A DNA stretch of 64,000 bases. Source: UBA10649 sp965227045 (GTDB taxonomy: Bacteria; Actinomycetota; Actinomycetes; S36-B12). Below, piece by piece: positions 31,787 to 40,350 of this stretch. Made by a program: the position numbers and the translations under genes. The stretch lies in assembly GCA_965227045.1 (NCBI GenBank), contig OZ245718.1:1984001-2048000 (forward strand), written 5' to 3'. The stretch's first letter is position 1; each line of letters opens with the position of its first letter. The notes under the pieces are model-generated. The model searched no databases and was not told the DNA's origin. It worked only from the letters and a program-made list of their open reading frames with translations.

Positions 31787-32284
31787 CTAGGGCCAGTAGG
31801 TGTCATGGCGGAGCATGAACTCGACCCGCTCTTCCTCGGTCATCGGATTCTCGGCTATGGCTGCCAACGTCTCGAAGTAGTCCTCGCGGGGAGCACCCGG
31901 GGCGAACATCACCAGCACCGACGCGTAGTCCGAGCCGTGGAAGCCGTGCATGCCGCCCTCGGGGACGAACATGAAGTCCCCGGGACGACCGACCTTCCAT
32001 CCCGTCCCGTCATACAGCTCGACCTCACCGGTGAGCACGTAGAACGACTCGGTGATCGAGCGGTGGAAATGCGGCTCGGGACCTGACAGGTCAGGCCCGA
32101 AGGTCCACCGATACAGCCCGAATGTCCCTCCCGTCTGGTCGCCCGTCGCCAGGTACTCGCAGGTTCCCCCGGTTGCGTACCGAACCTCCGGCTCAGTGTC
32201 CGACGGCCGGATGCGCGCCGACGCCTCGCCGACCGTGCCGCGGAAGAGGTCGGGCGGATACGGGCGATGCAGCGGTCCGGTCAT
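31787..32284 (-). CDS. Cupin-domain protein
   Basis: 165 aa from ATG 32284; a further upstream in-frame ATG adds 16 unconserved residues. The cupin motif is PHFHRSITESFYVLTGEVELYDG with second motif GDFMFVPEGGMHGFHG, giving the usual His/Glu metal site, followed by LVMFAPGAPREDYFETLAAIAE. Enzyme or binding role unknown. It is divergent from the small ORF and LuxR regulator at 32424. Confidence 0.88.
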   Translation of the reverse strand: MTGPLHRPYPPDLFRGTVGEASARIRPSDTEPEVRYATGGTCEYLATGDQTGGTFGLYRWTFGPDLSGPEPHFHRSITESFYVLTGEVELYDGTGWKVGRPGDFMFVPEGGMHGFHGSDYASVLVMFAPGAPREDYFETLAAIAENPMTEEERVEFMLRHDTYWP

Positions 32285-32423
32285 GGCGCTGAACGTAGCA
32301 ACCGGCCTAAGGTGCCCGCGCCCGGCCGGCACGACAAATACGGCATCGTCCCCATGCCCTGGCCCACCTCAGACGCGCAGGCTCGACTCATAAGAAAGCG
32401 AGATCCTGCCGAAGGAGAAGGCC

Positions 32424-32615
32424 ATGTCCCCATTCATGACGATCGAGGTCATCATGACCGAGAGCGCGTACCGCGACGAGCGCAAGCACCGCCCGTTCGA
32501 GGACCACAGCGAGCGGCGCGCGAAGCGGGCACGCGGGAGTCGCGGCCCCGCCCGGCCTCGCCGAAGCCTGCGCACGCTGTTCCGCAGCCCCACGTGGACC
32601 TCGCAGTCGGTGTGA
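32424..32615 (+). CDS. Small basic ORF coupled to LuxR-type regulator
   Basis: 63 aa with a good ribosome site (GAAGGAGA upstream of ATG 32424). The N-terminal half MSPFMTIEVIMTESAYRDE is mixed and the C-terminal half is strongly Arg-rich (ERRAKRARGSRG, RPRRSLRTLF). Its TGA overlaps the GTG of the downstream regulator by 4 nt (GTGA), which argues that it is translated and controls translation of that gene. No family recognised. Confidence 0.6.
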   Translation: MSPFMTIEVIMTESAYRDERKHRPFEDHSERRAKRARGSRGPARPRRSLRTLFRSPTWTSQSV

Positions 32616-35614
32616 CGATTGCCCTCGCGTTCGGCGAGGATGGCGGGGTGCCGCCCCTGTCGCTTCCCTCGTCCGGCGCCCTCGTGGGCCGTGCGGACGA
32701 CCTCGCGGAACTCACCCGCGTCGTCGGGCTCGCGTCGGGCTCGCCTGCGTCAACCGCAGTCCTTCTCGCTGGGGACGCTGGCGTGGGAAAGACCCGCATC
32801 CTTGCCGAGCTCTCGGGCGAGGCAGCGCGCGCCGGGTGGCGCGTGCTGCGCGGCAACTGCCTCGACCTCGGCGAGTCCACGCTGCCCTACCTGCCGTTCA
32901 CGGAGATCTTCGGCCGTCTGTCGAACGACGAGCCCGAACTGTGCGACGTGCTGATCACGGACGCCCCGGGGCTTGCCCGGCTGATGCCGGTGCGACGTCG
33001 CCTCGGCGGAGCGGGCGACCTGGGTGCCGACCGTGTCGAGCGCACCGAGCTGTTCGAGACGGTCGAGCACGCCCTGCGCCGACTCGCAGCCGACCGGCCG
33101 CTGCTCGTGATCGTCGAGGACATGCACTGGGCCGACCGCTCGACCCGCGAGATGCTCAGCTTCCTGTTCGCGCGCGGCATCCCCGGCGCGACGATCCTCG
33201 GCTCCTACCGCAGCGATGACCTCCACAGGAGGCACCCATTGCGTGCAACAGTCGCCGAGTGGTCCCGACTGCCCGGAGTCGCGAGAACCACACTCGCGCC
33301 CCTTGCCGACGACGACGTCCGTACGCTCGTGCACTCCCTGTCGCCAGGCCCCATCTCCGACCGCGACCTCCGCAGGATCGTCGAGCGGGCAGAGGGCAAT
33401 GCGTTCTTCACAGAGGAGTTGGTTGCCGCGCAGGCGGCGAGCGGGCGCTTCCTCTCCAGCGACCTCGCCGACCTGCTACTCGTGCGCATCGATCAGCTCG
33501 ACGAGCCCGCGCAGCGCGTGGTGCGGGCCAGTTCCGTTGCCGGGCGGCGGGTGTCGCACGACCTGCTCGCCCGCGTGGTCGACCTCGACGTCGACCAGCT
33601 CGACGACGCCATCCGCGGTGCCGTCGACGGCAACGTCCTCGTCGCCTCGAAGACTGGCGGCTACTCGTTCCGGCACGCGCTTCTCGCCGAGGCCGCGTAC
33701 GGCGACCTGCTCTCCGGCGAGCGCATGCGCCTGCACGGCGCGTATGCGCGCGCCATCGCCTCGCACGACGTCGAGGGAACCGCGGCCGAGCTCGCGGAAC
33801 ACGCGAGGCTCGCCGGTGACATCCCGACGGCCATCCTCGCCAGCGTCCAGGCCGGGAACGAGGCACTCGCGGTCGGCGGACCCGACGAGGCGGCGCAGCA
33901 CTATGAGATGGCACTCGAGCTCATTGGCAGGGATGCATCTGCCGCGGCTGAGTCCGACGTCGACGTGGTGGCCCTGACGCTGCGCGCCGCCGAGGCGACA
34001 GCAGCCGCAGGCCGCGTCCATCGCTCCCTCGCCCTGCTCCAGGCCCAGCTCGACGCGCTGCCCGACTCGGCTCCCGCGCACGACCGCGGCGCATTGCTGG
34101 TGGCGCTGGCCAGCACGTGCTTCCTCTTCGATACGAGCCTTGACCTCCTGCAGCTCACCACCGAGGCCGCGCGTCTCATCCCCGCCGAGCCGCCGTCGGC
34201 GTTGCGGGCGCAGCTGGCAAGCATCCGTGCCCGCGCGTTCGCGGTGTTCGACCAGCCCGACGAGGCCGCGCGGTGGGCGATGGAGGCGCGCGAGCTCGGC
34301 GAGCAGCTCGGACTCGTCGGCGTCGTCGCCGAGGTGGCCGTCACGCTCGCCGACCTCGACCAGCGCGCCGGAGACCCGGACGCCTCGCGACTGAGCCTCG
34401 AGCGAAGCGCAGCCGACGCACGGGCGGCGGGCGAGTTGATGGCCGAGCTCCGGAGCCTGTTCAAGCTGGGCGGCCTGCACTGGGGCCTTGGCCGTTTCGA
34501 CGAGGCGAGGGCCGTCTACGGCGAGCTCGTCGACCGGGCCCGCGAGGCCGGGCGGCCGTGGGCGCCCTACGGACTCGACGGTCGTGTCATGCGATCACTC
34601 GTCGAGTACGTCACCGGCGACTGGGACGAATCCCGCCGTCTTGCCGATGTCAGCCACGAGGCCTGCCCCGCCCTCGCCGAGGCCTACCTCGACGCTGTCG
34701 GGCTCGCCGTTGCCGCCGGTCGCGGAGACGCGGCGGCGGTGCCGCTGCTGGCCGTTCTGCGCGGGTGGTGGGAGCGCGAGGGCCTCATCGGTGTTCTCTC
34801 CGGCGGCGCCGCGATCGACCTGCACGGCGACCTCGGCGACCTTGCTGCCGCCACCGAGGCGCACCGCGACCTCATCGACACGCTGTGCGGCGTATGGGAG
34901 ACGTCGACCTTCCAGGCGCAGATCCGGCTCAACGCACTGCTGCTCGGCCAGATGGCCAACGAGGCAGCGCGAGTCAGCCGGGAGGATCGCGCGGCGCTTG
35001 CCGAGCGCGCGCCCGCACTCGTGACAGCAGCGACCATGGCCGCCGAGGTCGGAGCGAGTCGTGGTTCGGGTTACCTCGGCCCGGAGAGCGAGGCCTGGCT
35101 GGCGCGGCTGCATGCGGAGGATGTCCGGCTCCGATGGATGGCCGGCGAGGAGAGCTCCCCAGATTCCCTTGTGGCGGCCTGGCGCGAGTCGACGGACGCG
35201 TTCGTCCGGTTCGGCCACGTCTTCGAGGCTGCCCGTTCGCGCACGCGCCTTGCCGCGGTGCTCGCCGCCACCGGCCAGGCGGACGAAGCAGCGGCGGAAG
35301 TCGCCACCGCTCGCGCAGCGGCCACCCGACTCGGCGCCGAACCACTCCTGCGGGAACTCCAGTCGATCTCCCCTTCCGCAACTCGACCGCGACCACCGCA
35401 GGCGGAGCGGCTCAACTCCGCACTCACCACGCGCGAGCACGAAGTGCTGGTCCTCGTCGCCGCTGGACGCAGCAACAAGGAGATAGGCCAGCACCTGTTC
35501 ATCAGCACGAAGACGGCCAGCGTCCACGTCTCCAACATCCTCGCCAAGCTCGGAGCTTCCGGACGCACCGAGGCCGTGGCCCTGGCCCGCCGTCGCGGCG
35601 ACCTCGTCGACTGA
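32612..35614 (+). CDS. Large ATP-binding LuxR-family (LAL-type) regulator
   Basis: 1000 aa from GTG 32612, whose codon overlaps the stop of the small ORF upstream; the frame is open further upstream but that part is antisense-like. An AAA/NACHT-type ATPase begins ALVGRADDLAEL, with Walker A LAGDAGVGKTR and Walker B LLVIVEDMHWADRST, followed by FFTEELVAAQ and a long helical TPR-like middle region. The C-terminal LuxR HTH reads LTTREHEVLVLVAAGRSNKEIGQHLFISTKTASVHVSNILAKL. LAL regulators bind an unknown effector through the helical region and activate catabolic or secondary genes. The downstream gene encodes a secreted protein and starts 90 nt later. Confidence 0.93.
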   Translation: MTIALAFGEDGGVPPLSLPSSGALVGRADDLAELTRVVGLASGSPASTAVLLAGDAGVGKTRILAELSGEAARAGWRVLRGNCLDLGESTLPYLPFTEIFGRLSNDEPELCDVLITDAPGLARLMPVRRRLGGAGDLGADRVERTELFETVEHALRRLAADRPLLVIVEDMHWADRSTREMLSFLFARGIPGATILGSYRSDDLHRRHPLRATVAEWSRLPGVARTTLAPLADDDVRTLVHSLSPGPISDRDLRRIVERAEGNAFFTEELVAAQAASGRFLSSDLADLLLVRIDQLDEPAQRVVRASSVAGRRVSHDLLARVVDLDVDQLDDAIRGAVDGNVLVASKTGGYSFRHALLAEAAYGDLLSGERMRLHGAYARAIASHDVEGTAAELAEHARLAGDIPTAILASVQAGNEALAVGGPDEAAQHYEMALELIGRDASAAAESDVDVVALTLRAAEATAAAGRVHRSLALLQAQLDALPDSAPAHDRGALLVALASTCFLFDTSLDLLQLTTEAARLIPAEPPSALRAQLASIRARAFAVFDQPDEAARWAMEARELGEQLGLVGVVAEVAVTLADLDQRAGDPDASRLSLERSAADARAAGELMAELRSLFKLGGLHWGLGRFDEARAVYGELVDRAREAGRPWAPYGLDGRVMRSLVEYVTGDWDESRRLADVSHEACPALAEAYLDAVGLAVAAGRGDAAAVPLLAVLRGWWEREGLIGVLSGGAAIDLHGDLGDLAAATEAHRDLIDTLCGVWETSTFQAQIRLNALLLGQMANEAARVSREDRAALAERAPALVTAATMAAEVGASRGSGYLGPESEAWLARLHAEDVRLRWMAGEESSPDSLVAAWRESTDAFVRFGHVFEAARSRTRLAAVLAATGQADEAAAEVATARAAATRLGAEPLLRELQSISPSATRPRPPQAERLNSALTTREHEVLVLVAAGRSNKEIGQHLFISTKTASVHVSNILAKLGASGRTEAVALARRRGDLVD

Positions 35615-35703
35615 AGGCTCCCGAGAGCGGCCCGCTCCGCACTACTGTCTGTCCCACGGGGATGTGGCGGCGATGCGAGCCACGTGCGAGAGAGGGCCGT
35701 CCC

Positions 35704-37236
35704 ATGCAGAAGCGTGCGATCAGGTTTGCGGCGCTAGCGCTCGCGGGGGCAACGGCCGGGGCGATCCTCGCCGGTATCCCCGCTCAGGCAGTGGGCCGTG
35801 GCGGAGTCGATAGTGCGACTCACCGGCAGCAGACGACTCAACTCATCACGTTCAACGGTATGTACAACCTCGCGGGCAGTCCCGGCGCATTCGTCCTCGT
35901 CGACGCTGTAATGAGCAGGTCCGTGAAGCGACCGGAGCCCCAGTATGTGGTGTCCTTGGTGGTATCGCTCGACGGCACCACCTCCCAATCCGTGAACTTC
36001 ACCGGCTCGTTCGACGGACACCGCCTGCGTCAGACCTCGCCCGACGGGATGGCCCTCGATCTCACGTTCACGCACCGAAGCCGCGGGCTTGGGCCGACGG
36101 CGTACGTCAAGGGCCAGGTCACGCTGCCGGGCGTCCAGCCGGTTGCCGTGTCCGGAGTGTCGTACGACAACCCGATCCAAGCGGACTTCTGGAACGGCCA
36201 GACGTTCTACCTGACCCCCGCCACTGGCCGGGGGCTGACTCCCGTGGCCCGGATCGGCAAGGACGGCAACCTGTACTACGACAACGGACGCGGTGATGGG
36301 AAGTTGTCGCCGGTGTCCGCCTACACCTACAACCTCGACATGTACTACTACAGCTTCACCGACCCGCAAGGTGACACCGCGAACTTCATCATGGGCACGT
36401 CGGGCAGCCAGGGCTTTGCGATGAACAACCTGGTCGCCCGAGGCGGCGAGCCGATCTCCACGCGCAACCTCACGACCATTCCTCGGGGCGCGGACCCGAG
36501 CACCAAGAACTGGTATCCCGACTTCCATCTGACGCAGGGGCCGTCCTCGATCCAGGTCGGCGGAGACGTATCCATCACTGACTTCAGCGCGTACTACCCG
36601 ATCGAGTTCGCCGACGGGAAGACGAATCCGAAGGCCTTCTTGTCGATCGACGGATCCGACCTGTCCTTGGTGCCCGGGATCGAGCAGGCAGTGCCGGGGA
36701 CCAATCCCGGCAGCCTCTACAGCGCCCTCATCACTGTCTCGCTCGACGGCGGGACGACGCGCAACTACTACTACGACACCTCGCAGAACATGTCCTTCGA
36801 CGGACGCACCCTGCGGATGCCCAGGCAGCACATCGAGGTGACGTTCACGCGCGAGTACGACGCCAAGACAGGTTCGGTGTTCAGCATGACGGGCACGATC
36901 GGAACGAGGCGAATCAGCGGTAAGTCACCGTTCAATCCGGTCCCGATCACGCAGTTCGCGGCGACCATGAAGGACGTGAGCGGGAAGAACACCCTGGTGA
37001 TCACGCCGACCGGCGAGATCACCTTGAACGGCCAGGCGCTGACGAACTACGAGTACGTGCCGTCGATGTACATCGTCGCCGGCCCCATTCCGGGGACCAC
37101 GCTGATTCCGCAGCCGGTCACGCTGATCTCCCTCGGGCACGGCGGGGCCAGTGGGATGAGCGCGATCGTGACGACGAACTACGGCCTGCCGCAGGCCAGC
37201 ACCTTCAACGTCTACCAGATAGCGCCAGCGGCATAG
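35704..37236 (+). CDS. Secreted protein of unknown function, duplicated halves
   Basis: 510 aa from ATG 35704, placed by the signal peptide MQKRAIRFAALALAGATAGA with cleavage near PAQA. The mature chain is beta-rich. It contains two related parts: VVSLVVSLDGTTSQSVNFTGSFDGHRLRQTS...LDLTFTH and SALITVSLDGGTTRNYYYDTSQNMSFDGRTLRMP...EVTFTRE, each followed by a YVKGQVTLPG or MTGTIGTRRISG segment. It may bind carbohydrate or lipid at the cell surface, but no domain is certain. The frame runs open far upstream across the regulator gene, and that part is not coding. Confidence 0.75.
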   Translation: MQKRAIRFAALALAGATAGAILAGIPAQAVGRGGVDSATHRQQTTQLITFNGMYNLAGSPGAFVLVDAVMSRSVKRPEPQYVVSLVVSLDGTTSQSVNFTGSFDGHRLRQTSPDGMALDLTFTHRSRGLGPTAYVKGQVTLPGVQPVAVSGVSYDNPIQADFWNGQTFYLTPATGRGLTPVARIGKDGNLYYDNGRGDGKLSPVSAYTYNLDMYYYSFTDPQGDTANFIMGTSGSQGFAMNNLVARGGEPISTRNLTTIPRGADPSTKNWYPDFHLTQGPSSIQVGGDVSITDFSAYYPIEFADGKTNPKAFLSIDGSDLSLVPGIEQAVPGTNPGSLYSALITVSLDGGTTRNYYYDTSQNMSFDGRTLRMPRQHIEVTFTREYDAKTGSVFSMTGTIGTRRISGKSPFNPVPITQFAATMKDVSGKNTLVITPTGEITLNGQALTNYEYVPSMYIVAGPIPGTTLIPQPVTLISLGHGGASGMSAIVTTNYGLPQASTFNVYQIAPAA

Positions 37237-37240
37237 CTCG

Positions 37241-37600
37241 TCAGCCCGGTCCGTACGGATGGCCGAAGTCGTACGCCCGCGACACCTTCTTGGGAACGAC
37301 CATGCGCCATGCGTCGACCACGAGTTCGCGGGCCTCCGTCGGATCCAGCGACGCGAGGTCTGCGTGGACCCAGTTGAATCGCAGGTCAGCGGCCGACGGC
37401 ATTGAGAACCTGTCCGGGTCGGCCGCCACGAGCGCGGCGCGCTCCTCCTTCGGGAAGGCGAAGCCCATCACGCTGCCGTCCATCGAGAACGCCACATAGA
37501 CCAGCTGACCGACGCGGAACTTCAGTCGCCCGCGCACGTAGACCTGATACGAGCGCTCAAGATCGGTGCCCAGCGCAAGAACATCGTCAACTACCGCCAT
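37241..37600 (-). CDS. MmcQ/YjbR-family protein
   Basis: 119 aa from ATG 37600; a TTG at 37639 is the only start further upstream in frame. The family pattern is present: VRGRLKFRVGQLVYVAFSMDGSVMGFAFPKEERAALVAADPDRF, then RFNWVHADLASLDPTEARELVVDAWRMVVPKKV. This double-wing fold is shared with the C-terminal domain of MotA-like transcription proteins, and the group is annotated as DNA binding without strong proof. It converges on the secreted protein gene with a 4-nt gap. Confidence 0.82.
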   Translation of the reverse strand: MAVVDDVLALGTDLERSYQVYVRGRLKFRVGQLVYVAFSMDGSVMGFAFPKEERAALVAADPDRFSMPSAADLRFNWVHADLASLDPTEARELVVDAWRMVVPKKVSRAYDFGHPYGPG

Positions 37601-37689
37601 GCCAAGAACCCATCGCGCGTCTCCACGTAGCCAATTCAATCCGTTTCACCACGCATACCCCGCCTAGAGCCGCCTAGGGTGCAAATGCC

Positions 37690-38610
37690 GTGCAGGAATC
37701 ACGGCCAGCCACCACACTTGCGACCGTGGCCCGATCCGCACGCCTCCTTCGTTCCGTCACTTTCGGCCTGACCACGGTCGTCCTCTCCCTCGCGGCCGCC
37801 ACTGCACCGGCCAACGCCGACGGCGTCACCATCAGCGCAGAAGGGCCACGTGCGATTGTCACGTCGACCGAGCAGTCGACGCCCCGCATCGACGCGAAAT
37901 TCACAATCACCGATCCAACACAGACCGCTACAGGCGCGACCATCTGCCGCAAGTGGAAGGGCCATCCCCGACAGGACTGCCAGTTCCGTCGATTCGACGG
38001 ACAACCAGTCCTCGATGAGTACGACGACGAGATTTGGCCCGACGACAATCCCCAATCACGGTGGAATGTTGCTGGAGCACCTGGCGGGTGGACGGTCGCC
38101 TACCCCATCGGATTCGACCCCATAAACCGAGAGCAGTGTGTCGCTGCCGCAGGCACTGCGGCTCCGTTCGGTGCCATGATCGAAGTGAAGAATGACGCTG
38201 GCACCGTACTCGGAACAAGCACATGGACCTACGCGGTGAAGTGCACCGGCATCGTCGGCGGCGCCTCCGGACCAGATCGCACCAAGTTGAGCGCGTCCCA
38301 CTCAGTCCGCTCGAAGCCATTTCGGTTCTACATCCTCGACTCCGAGCACCGCCTGTCGACGTTTCGCATCTGCAGCTACGAGGGCATCTACGGAAGCTGG
38401 CGCAATTGCGACTACGAGGATCTCCGGGCAGACCAGCGGACCAAGAACGGCTGGACGATCACCTACACGTTGACCTGGAACGGCCTTGGGTCGTCGACGT
38501 GCCAGTACGTCGGCCGCAAATGGCCCTCTGCGGGATTCCGCGTACAGATCTACTCTTCCGGGTTACGCAAGCAGCTAACCCTGACCCGGTACACCCGCCT
38601 CGACTGCTAG
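37690..38610 (+). CDS. Secreted Cys-rich protein of unknown function
   Basis: 306 aa from GTG 37690. A signal peptide (LLRSVTFGLTTVVLSLAAA, cleaved near ANA) precedes a mature chain with six or more Cys residues arranged in two comparable halves: ICRKWKGHPRQDCQFRRFDGQP...TVAYPIGFDPINREQCVAA and ICSYEGIYGSWRNCDYEDLRA...TITYTLTWNGLGSSTCQYVG. The halves look like duplicated disulfide-bonded beta domains. No family recognised. Confidence 0.7.
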   Translation: MQESRPATTLATVARSARLLRSVTFGLTTVVLSLAAATAPANADGVTISAEGPRAIVTSTEQSTPRIDAKFTITDPTQTATGATICRKWKGHPRQDCQFRRFDGQPVLDEYDDEIWPDDNPQSRWNVAGAPGGWTVAYPIGFDPINREQCVAAAGTAAPFGAMIEVKNDAGTVLGTSTWTYAVKCTGIVGGASGPDRTKLSASHSVRSKPFRFYILDSEHRLSTFRICSYEGIYGSWRNCDYEDLRADQRTKNGWTITYTLTWNGLGSSTCQYVGRKWPSAGFRVQIYSSGLRKQLTLTRYTRLDC

Positions 38611-38639
38611 TGAACTCGGCCCTTCAACCTGAGCTCACA

Positions 38640-38731
38640 ACGAGCAGCCGCGGGTCAGTCTCAAGATTTCTGGTGACACCAAGCACCAGTTGACTGGAAG
38701 CAATCCGAAACGCACGTCAGCGGCTGCTCGT
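38640..38731. repeat. 12-bp inverted repeat with 68-nt loop
   Basis: ACGAGCAGCCGC at 38640-38651 is the exact reverse complement of 38720-38731. It spans the gap between the convergent secreted-protein gene (ends 38610) and the zinc-finger gene (ends 38717) and overlaps the last codons of the latter. It may contribute to termination, but the loop is long. Confidence 0.4.
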
Positions 38732-39085
38732 GGCGTGCTCAACACAGGTCCGGGCGGTGAGCCGAACCTCCAAGCGCGCGGTCGGGATCGGTTGGCGGCA
38801 CTCTTCACAAATTCCGTAGCTGCCCTGCTCCAGTCGTGCAGTGGCAGCCTCGATGGCGGACAGGTGCTCTTGAGCCACTCCGATGAGCGCTGACAGCTGG
38901 GCGCGCTCGTAGGCAATCGTCTGTCCCTCGGGATCGTGCTCGTCATCGGCATTGGAGTCCACCGACGCAGCGAAGACGGATTCGAGGTCCGCAGTCATGG
39001 TCGCTAGCCGAGCGATGACGTCAGACCGCTCCTCGCGCAGGCGCTGCGCGACGGCGACGAGGTCCGAGAAATCGGTTGCGGTCAT
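38717..39085 (-). CDS. DksA/TraR-type zinc finger protein
   Basis: 122 aa from ATG 39085, which overlaps the upstream TGA by 4 nt. A helical hairpin (VAVAQRLREERSDVIARLATMTADLESVF, IAYERAQLSALIGVAQEHLSAIEAATARLEQGSYG) precedes the finger CEECRQPIPTARLEVRLTARTCVEH. The ligand pattern is therefore C-x2-C...C-x2-H instead of the usual four Cys. DksA-like proteins enter the RNA polymerase secondary channel, whereas short actinobacterial members (as in RbpA/CarD-era annotations) are poorly characterised. It is coupled to an NTF2-like gene. Confidence 0.83.
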   Translation of the reverse strand: MTATDFSDLVAVAQRLREERSDVIARLATMTADLESVFAASVDSNADDEHDPEGQTIAYERAQLSALIGVAQEHLSAIEAATARLEQGSYGICEECRQPIPTARLEVRLTARTCVEHATSSR

Positions 39086-39462
39086 TCGTCGATGGGCCTG
39101 AACCCGGAGCACAAGACGCGAAGCCAGCCGATCTGCCCATCGCGGTCCGACAGGTATGCCTGTTGTTCGACGAGGTGCAGCCCTGACTGGTTGCGCACCT
39201 GCAACCGGTACCCCGCGCGCTCACGGTCCGAGAAGGCGTCAGTGGTAACCAGATCGACCCCTTCGATGACGTCATCTCCGTCGAACCAGACAGCGAACAC
39301 GTCGGCGACCTGTTCGGGAGTAGATGCACCCCAGGTGCGCTTGGGGGTCATTCCCTCGAAGTCGATCTCGGGATGCATCAGCGCCATCAACGCCGCACGA
39401 TCCTTCTTCGAGACTGCGCCGGCGAAGCGAGCAGCCAGAGACTGTTCGTTCATGTCATCCAC
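39082..39462 (-). CDS. SnoaL/DUF4440-like NTF2-fold protein
   Basis: 126 aa; a second ATG at 39453 would give 123 aa. The pattern LAARFAGAVSKKDRAALMALMHPEIDFEGMTPKRTWGASTPEQVADVFAVWFDGDDVIEGVDLV marks an NTF2-like cone fold, probably a small-molecule binding or stress-related protein. It is the first gene of a two-gene unit with the DksA-type protein. Confidence 0.8.
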   Translation of the reverse strand: MDDMNEQSLAARFAGAVSKKDRAALMALMHPEIDFEGMTPKRTWGASTPEQVADVFAVWFDGDDVIEGVDLVTTDAFSDRERAGYRLQVRNQSGLHLVEQQAYLSDRDGQIGWLRVLCSGFRPIDE

Positions 39463-39548
39463 CTTCCACCGTTGCGGGGCTTCGGAATCGAGGATGCCAG
39501 ACCAACATGCGAAGCCATCGACAGGACTCAGCCGATCCGTAGTTCCGT

Positions 39549-40265
39549 TCAGCCGCCGAGAGCGGCGAAGATCTGCTCGTACCGCGCCTTCGGGTCGAGT
39601 GTGAGTCCGGACTTGATGAACTTCGCCCAGTCGTCGGCCAGCACTTCCTGCGCACCCGACTCGATCGCGTCGAGTCCAGCATTCGCCAGATCCGACGGCG
39701 CGATCTTCGGTGCGTCCATGCCTTTGGCCATGTCGGTGTCGACCAGTCCCATGTGCACAGCGACCACGTGCGTGCCTTGTGCGGCGAGCTCGAGTCGCGC
39801 GTTGTCGGTCAGTACCCAGGCCGCAGCCTTCGATGCGGCGTACGCACCGGCGACCGGGAGAGTGAACCAGGACAGGGCCGAGATGACATTGACGATCGCG
39901 CCACCGCCGTTACGTCCCAGGATGGGGGCGAAGGCGCGAGTCATGAGCAAGGGGCCGTAGAAGTTGGTGTCCATCTCGCGGCGGATCGCCGCCTCGTCCC
40001 CGCTGACGAGCGAGGTTCCGGTGGAGATGCCCGCGTTGTTGATCAGCACCTGGACATCGCCCGCCGCAGCGGCCGCTGCGCGGATCTGGTCTGCGCTGGT
40101 GATGTCGAGGTCGAGAGGGTGAACGCCGTCCGCGCGGATCGCGCTCGAGTCGCGCGCCGCGGCGTAGATCTTGGCTGCTCCACGCTTCTTCAGCTGCTCC
40201 ACAAACTCGGCGCCGATGCCTCGATTGGCTCCGGTGACAAGCACCACCGCACCTTTGATGTCCAT
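39549..40265 (-). CDS. Short-chain dehydrogenase/reductase
   Basis: 238 aa from ATG 40265 (MDIKGAVVLVTGANRGIG). Classical SDR motifs: TGANRGIG for NAD(P), LINNAGIS, catalytic Ser in VNVISALSWF and YAASK (Tyr-x3-Lys). The substrate is unknown; the sequence is of the DltE/SDR type common in actinobacteria. It is divergently transcribed from a TetR regulator, with repeated operator-like sites between them, so the regulator probably controls it. Confidence 0.92.
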   Translation of the reverse strand: MDIKGAVVLVTGANRGIGAEFVEQLKKRGAAKIYAAARDSSAIRADGVHPLDLDITSADQIRAAAAAAGDVQVLINNAGISTGTSLVSGDEAAIRREMDTNFYGPLLMTRAFAPILGRNGGGAIVNVISALSWFTLPVAGAYAASKAAAWVLTDNARLELAAQGTHVVAVHMGLVDTDMAKGMDAPKIAPSDLANAGLDAIESGAQEVLADDWAKFIKSGLTLDPKARYEQIFAALGG

Positions 40266-40273
40266 GACAGTCC

Positions 40274-40334
40274 ATTCTGTAGCGATCACTAATGATTGGA
40301 GTCAGGACGCTACCACATTCTGTAGTGATCGATA
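40274..40334. promoter_or_regulatory. Candidate TetR operator pair between SDR and TetR genes
   Basis: ATTCTGTAG(C/T)GATC is present at 40274-40287 and again at 40317-40330. Each copy contains the near-palindrome TAGYGATCRNTA (TAGCGATCACTA at 40280-40291; TAGTGATCGATA at 40323-40334). The copies sit 43 bp apart, next to the start of each divergent gene, the expected layout for an autoregulating TetR protein. Confidence 0.6.
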
Positions 40335-40350
40335 CGTTATGCTCATCGGT

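Noticed and set aside
32267..32611. Upstream extension of the LuxR-type regulator
   Set aside because: Overlaps the small ORF that has its own ribosome site, and it is non-conserved in character.
34273..35703. N-terminal extension of the secreted protein frame
   Set aside because: This part is the alternate frame of the LuxR-type regulator; the signal peptide at 35704 fixes the start.
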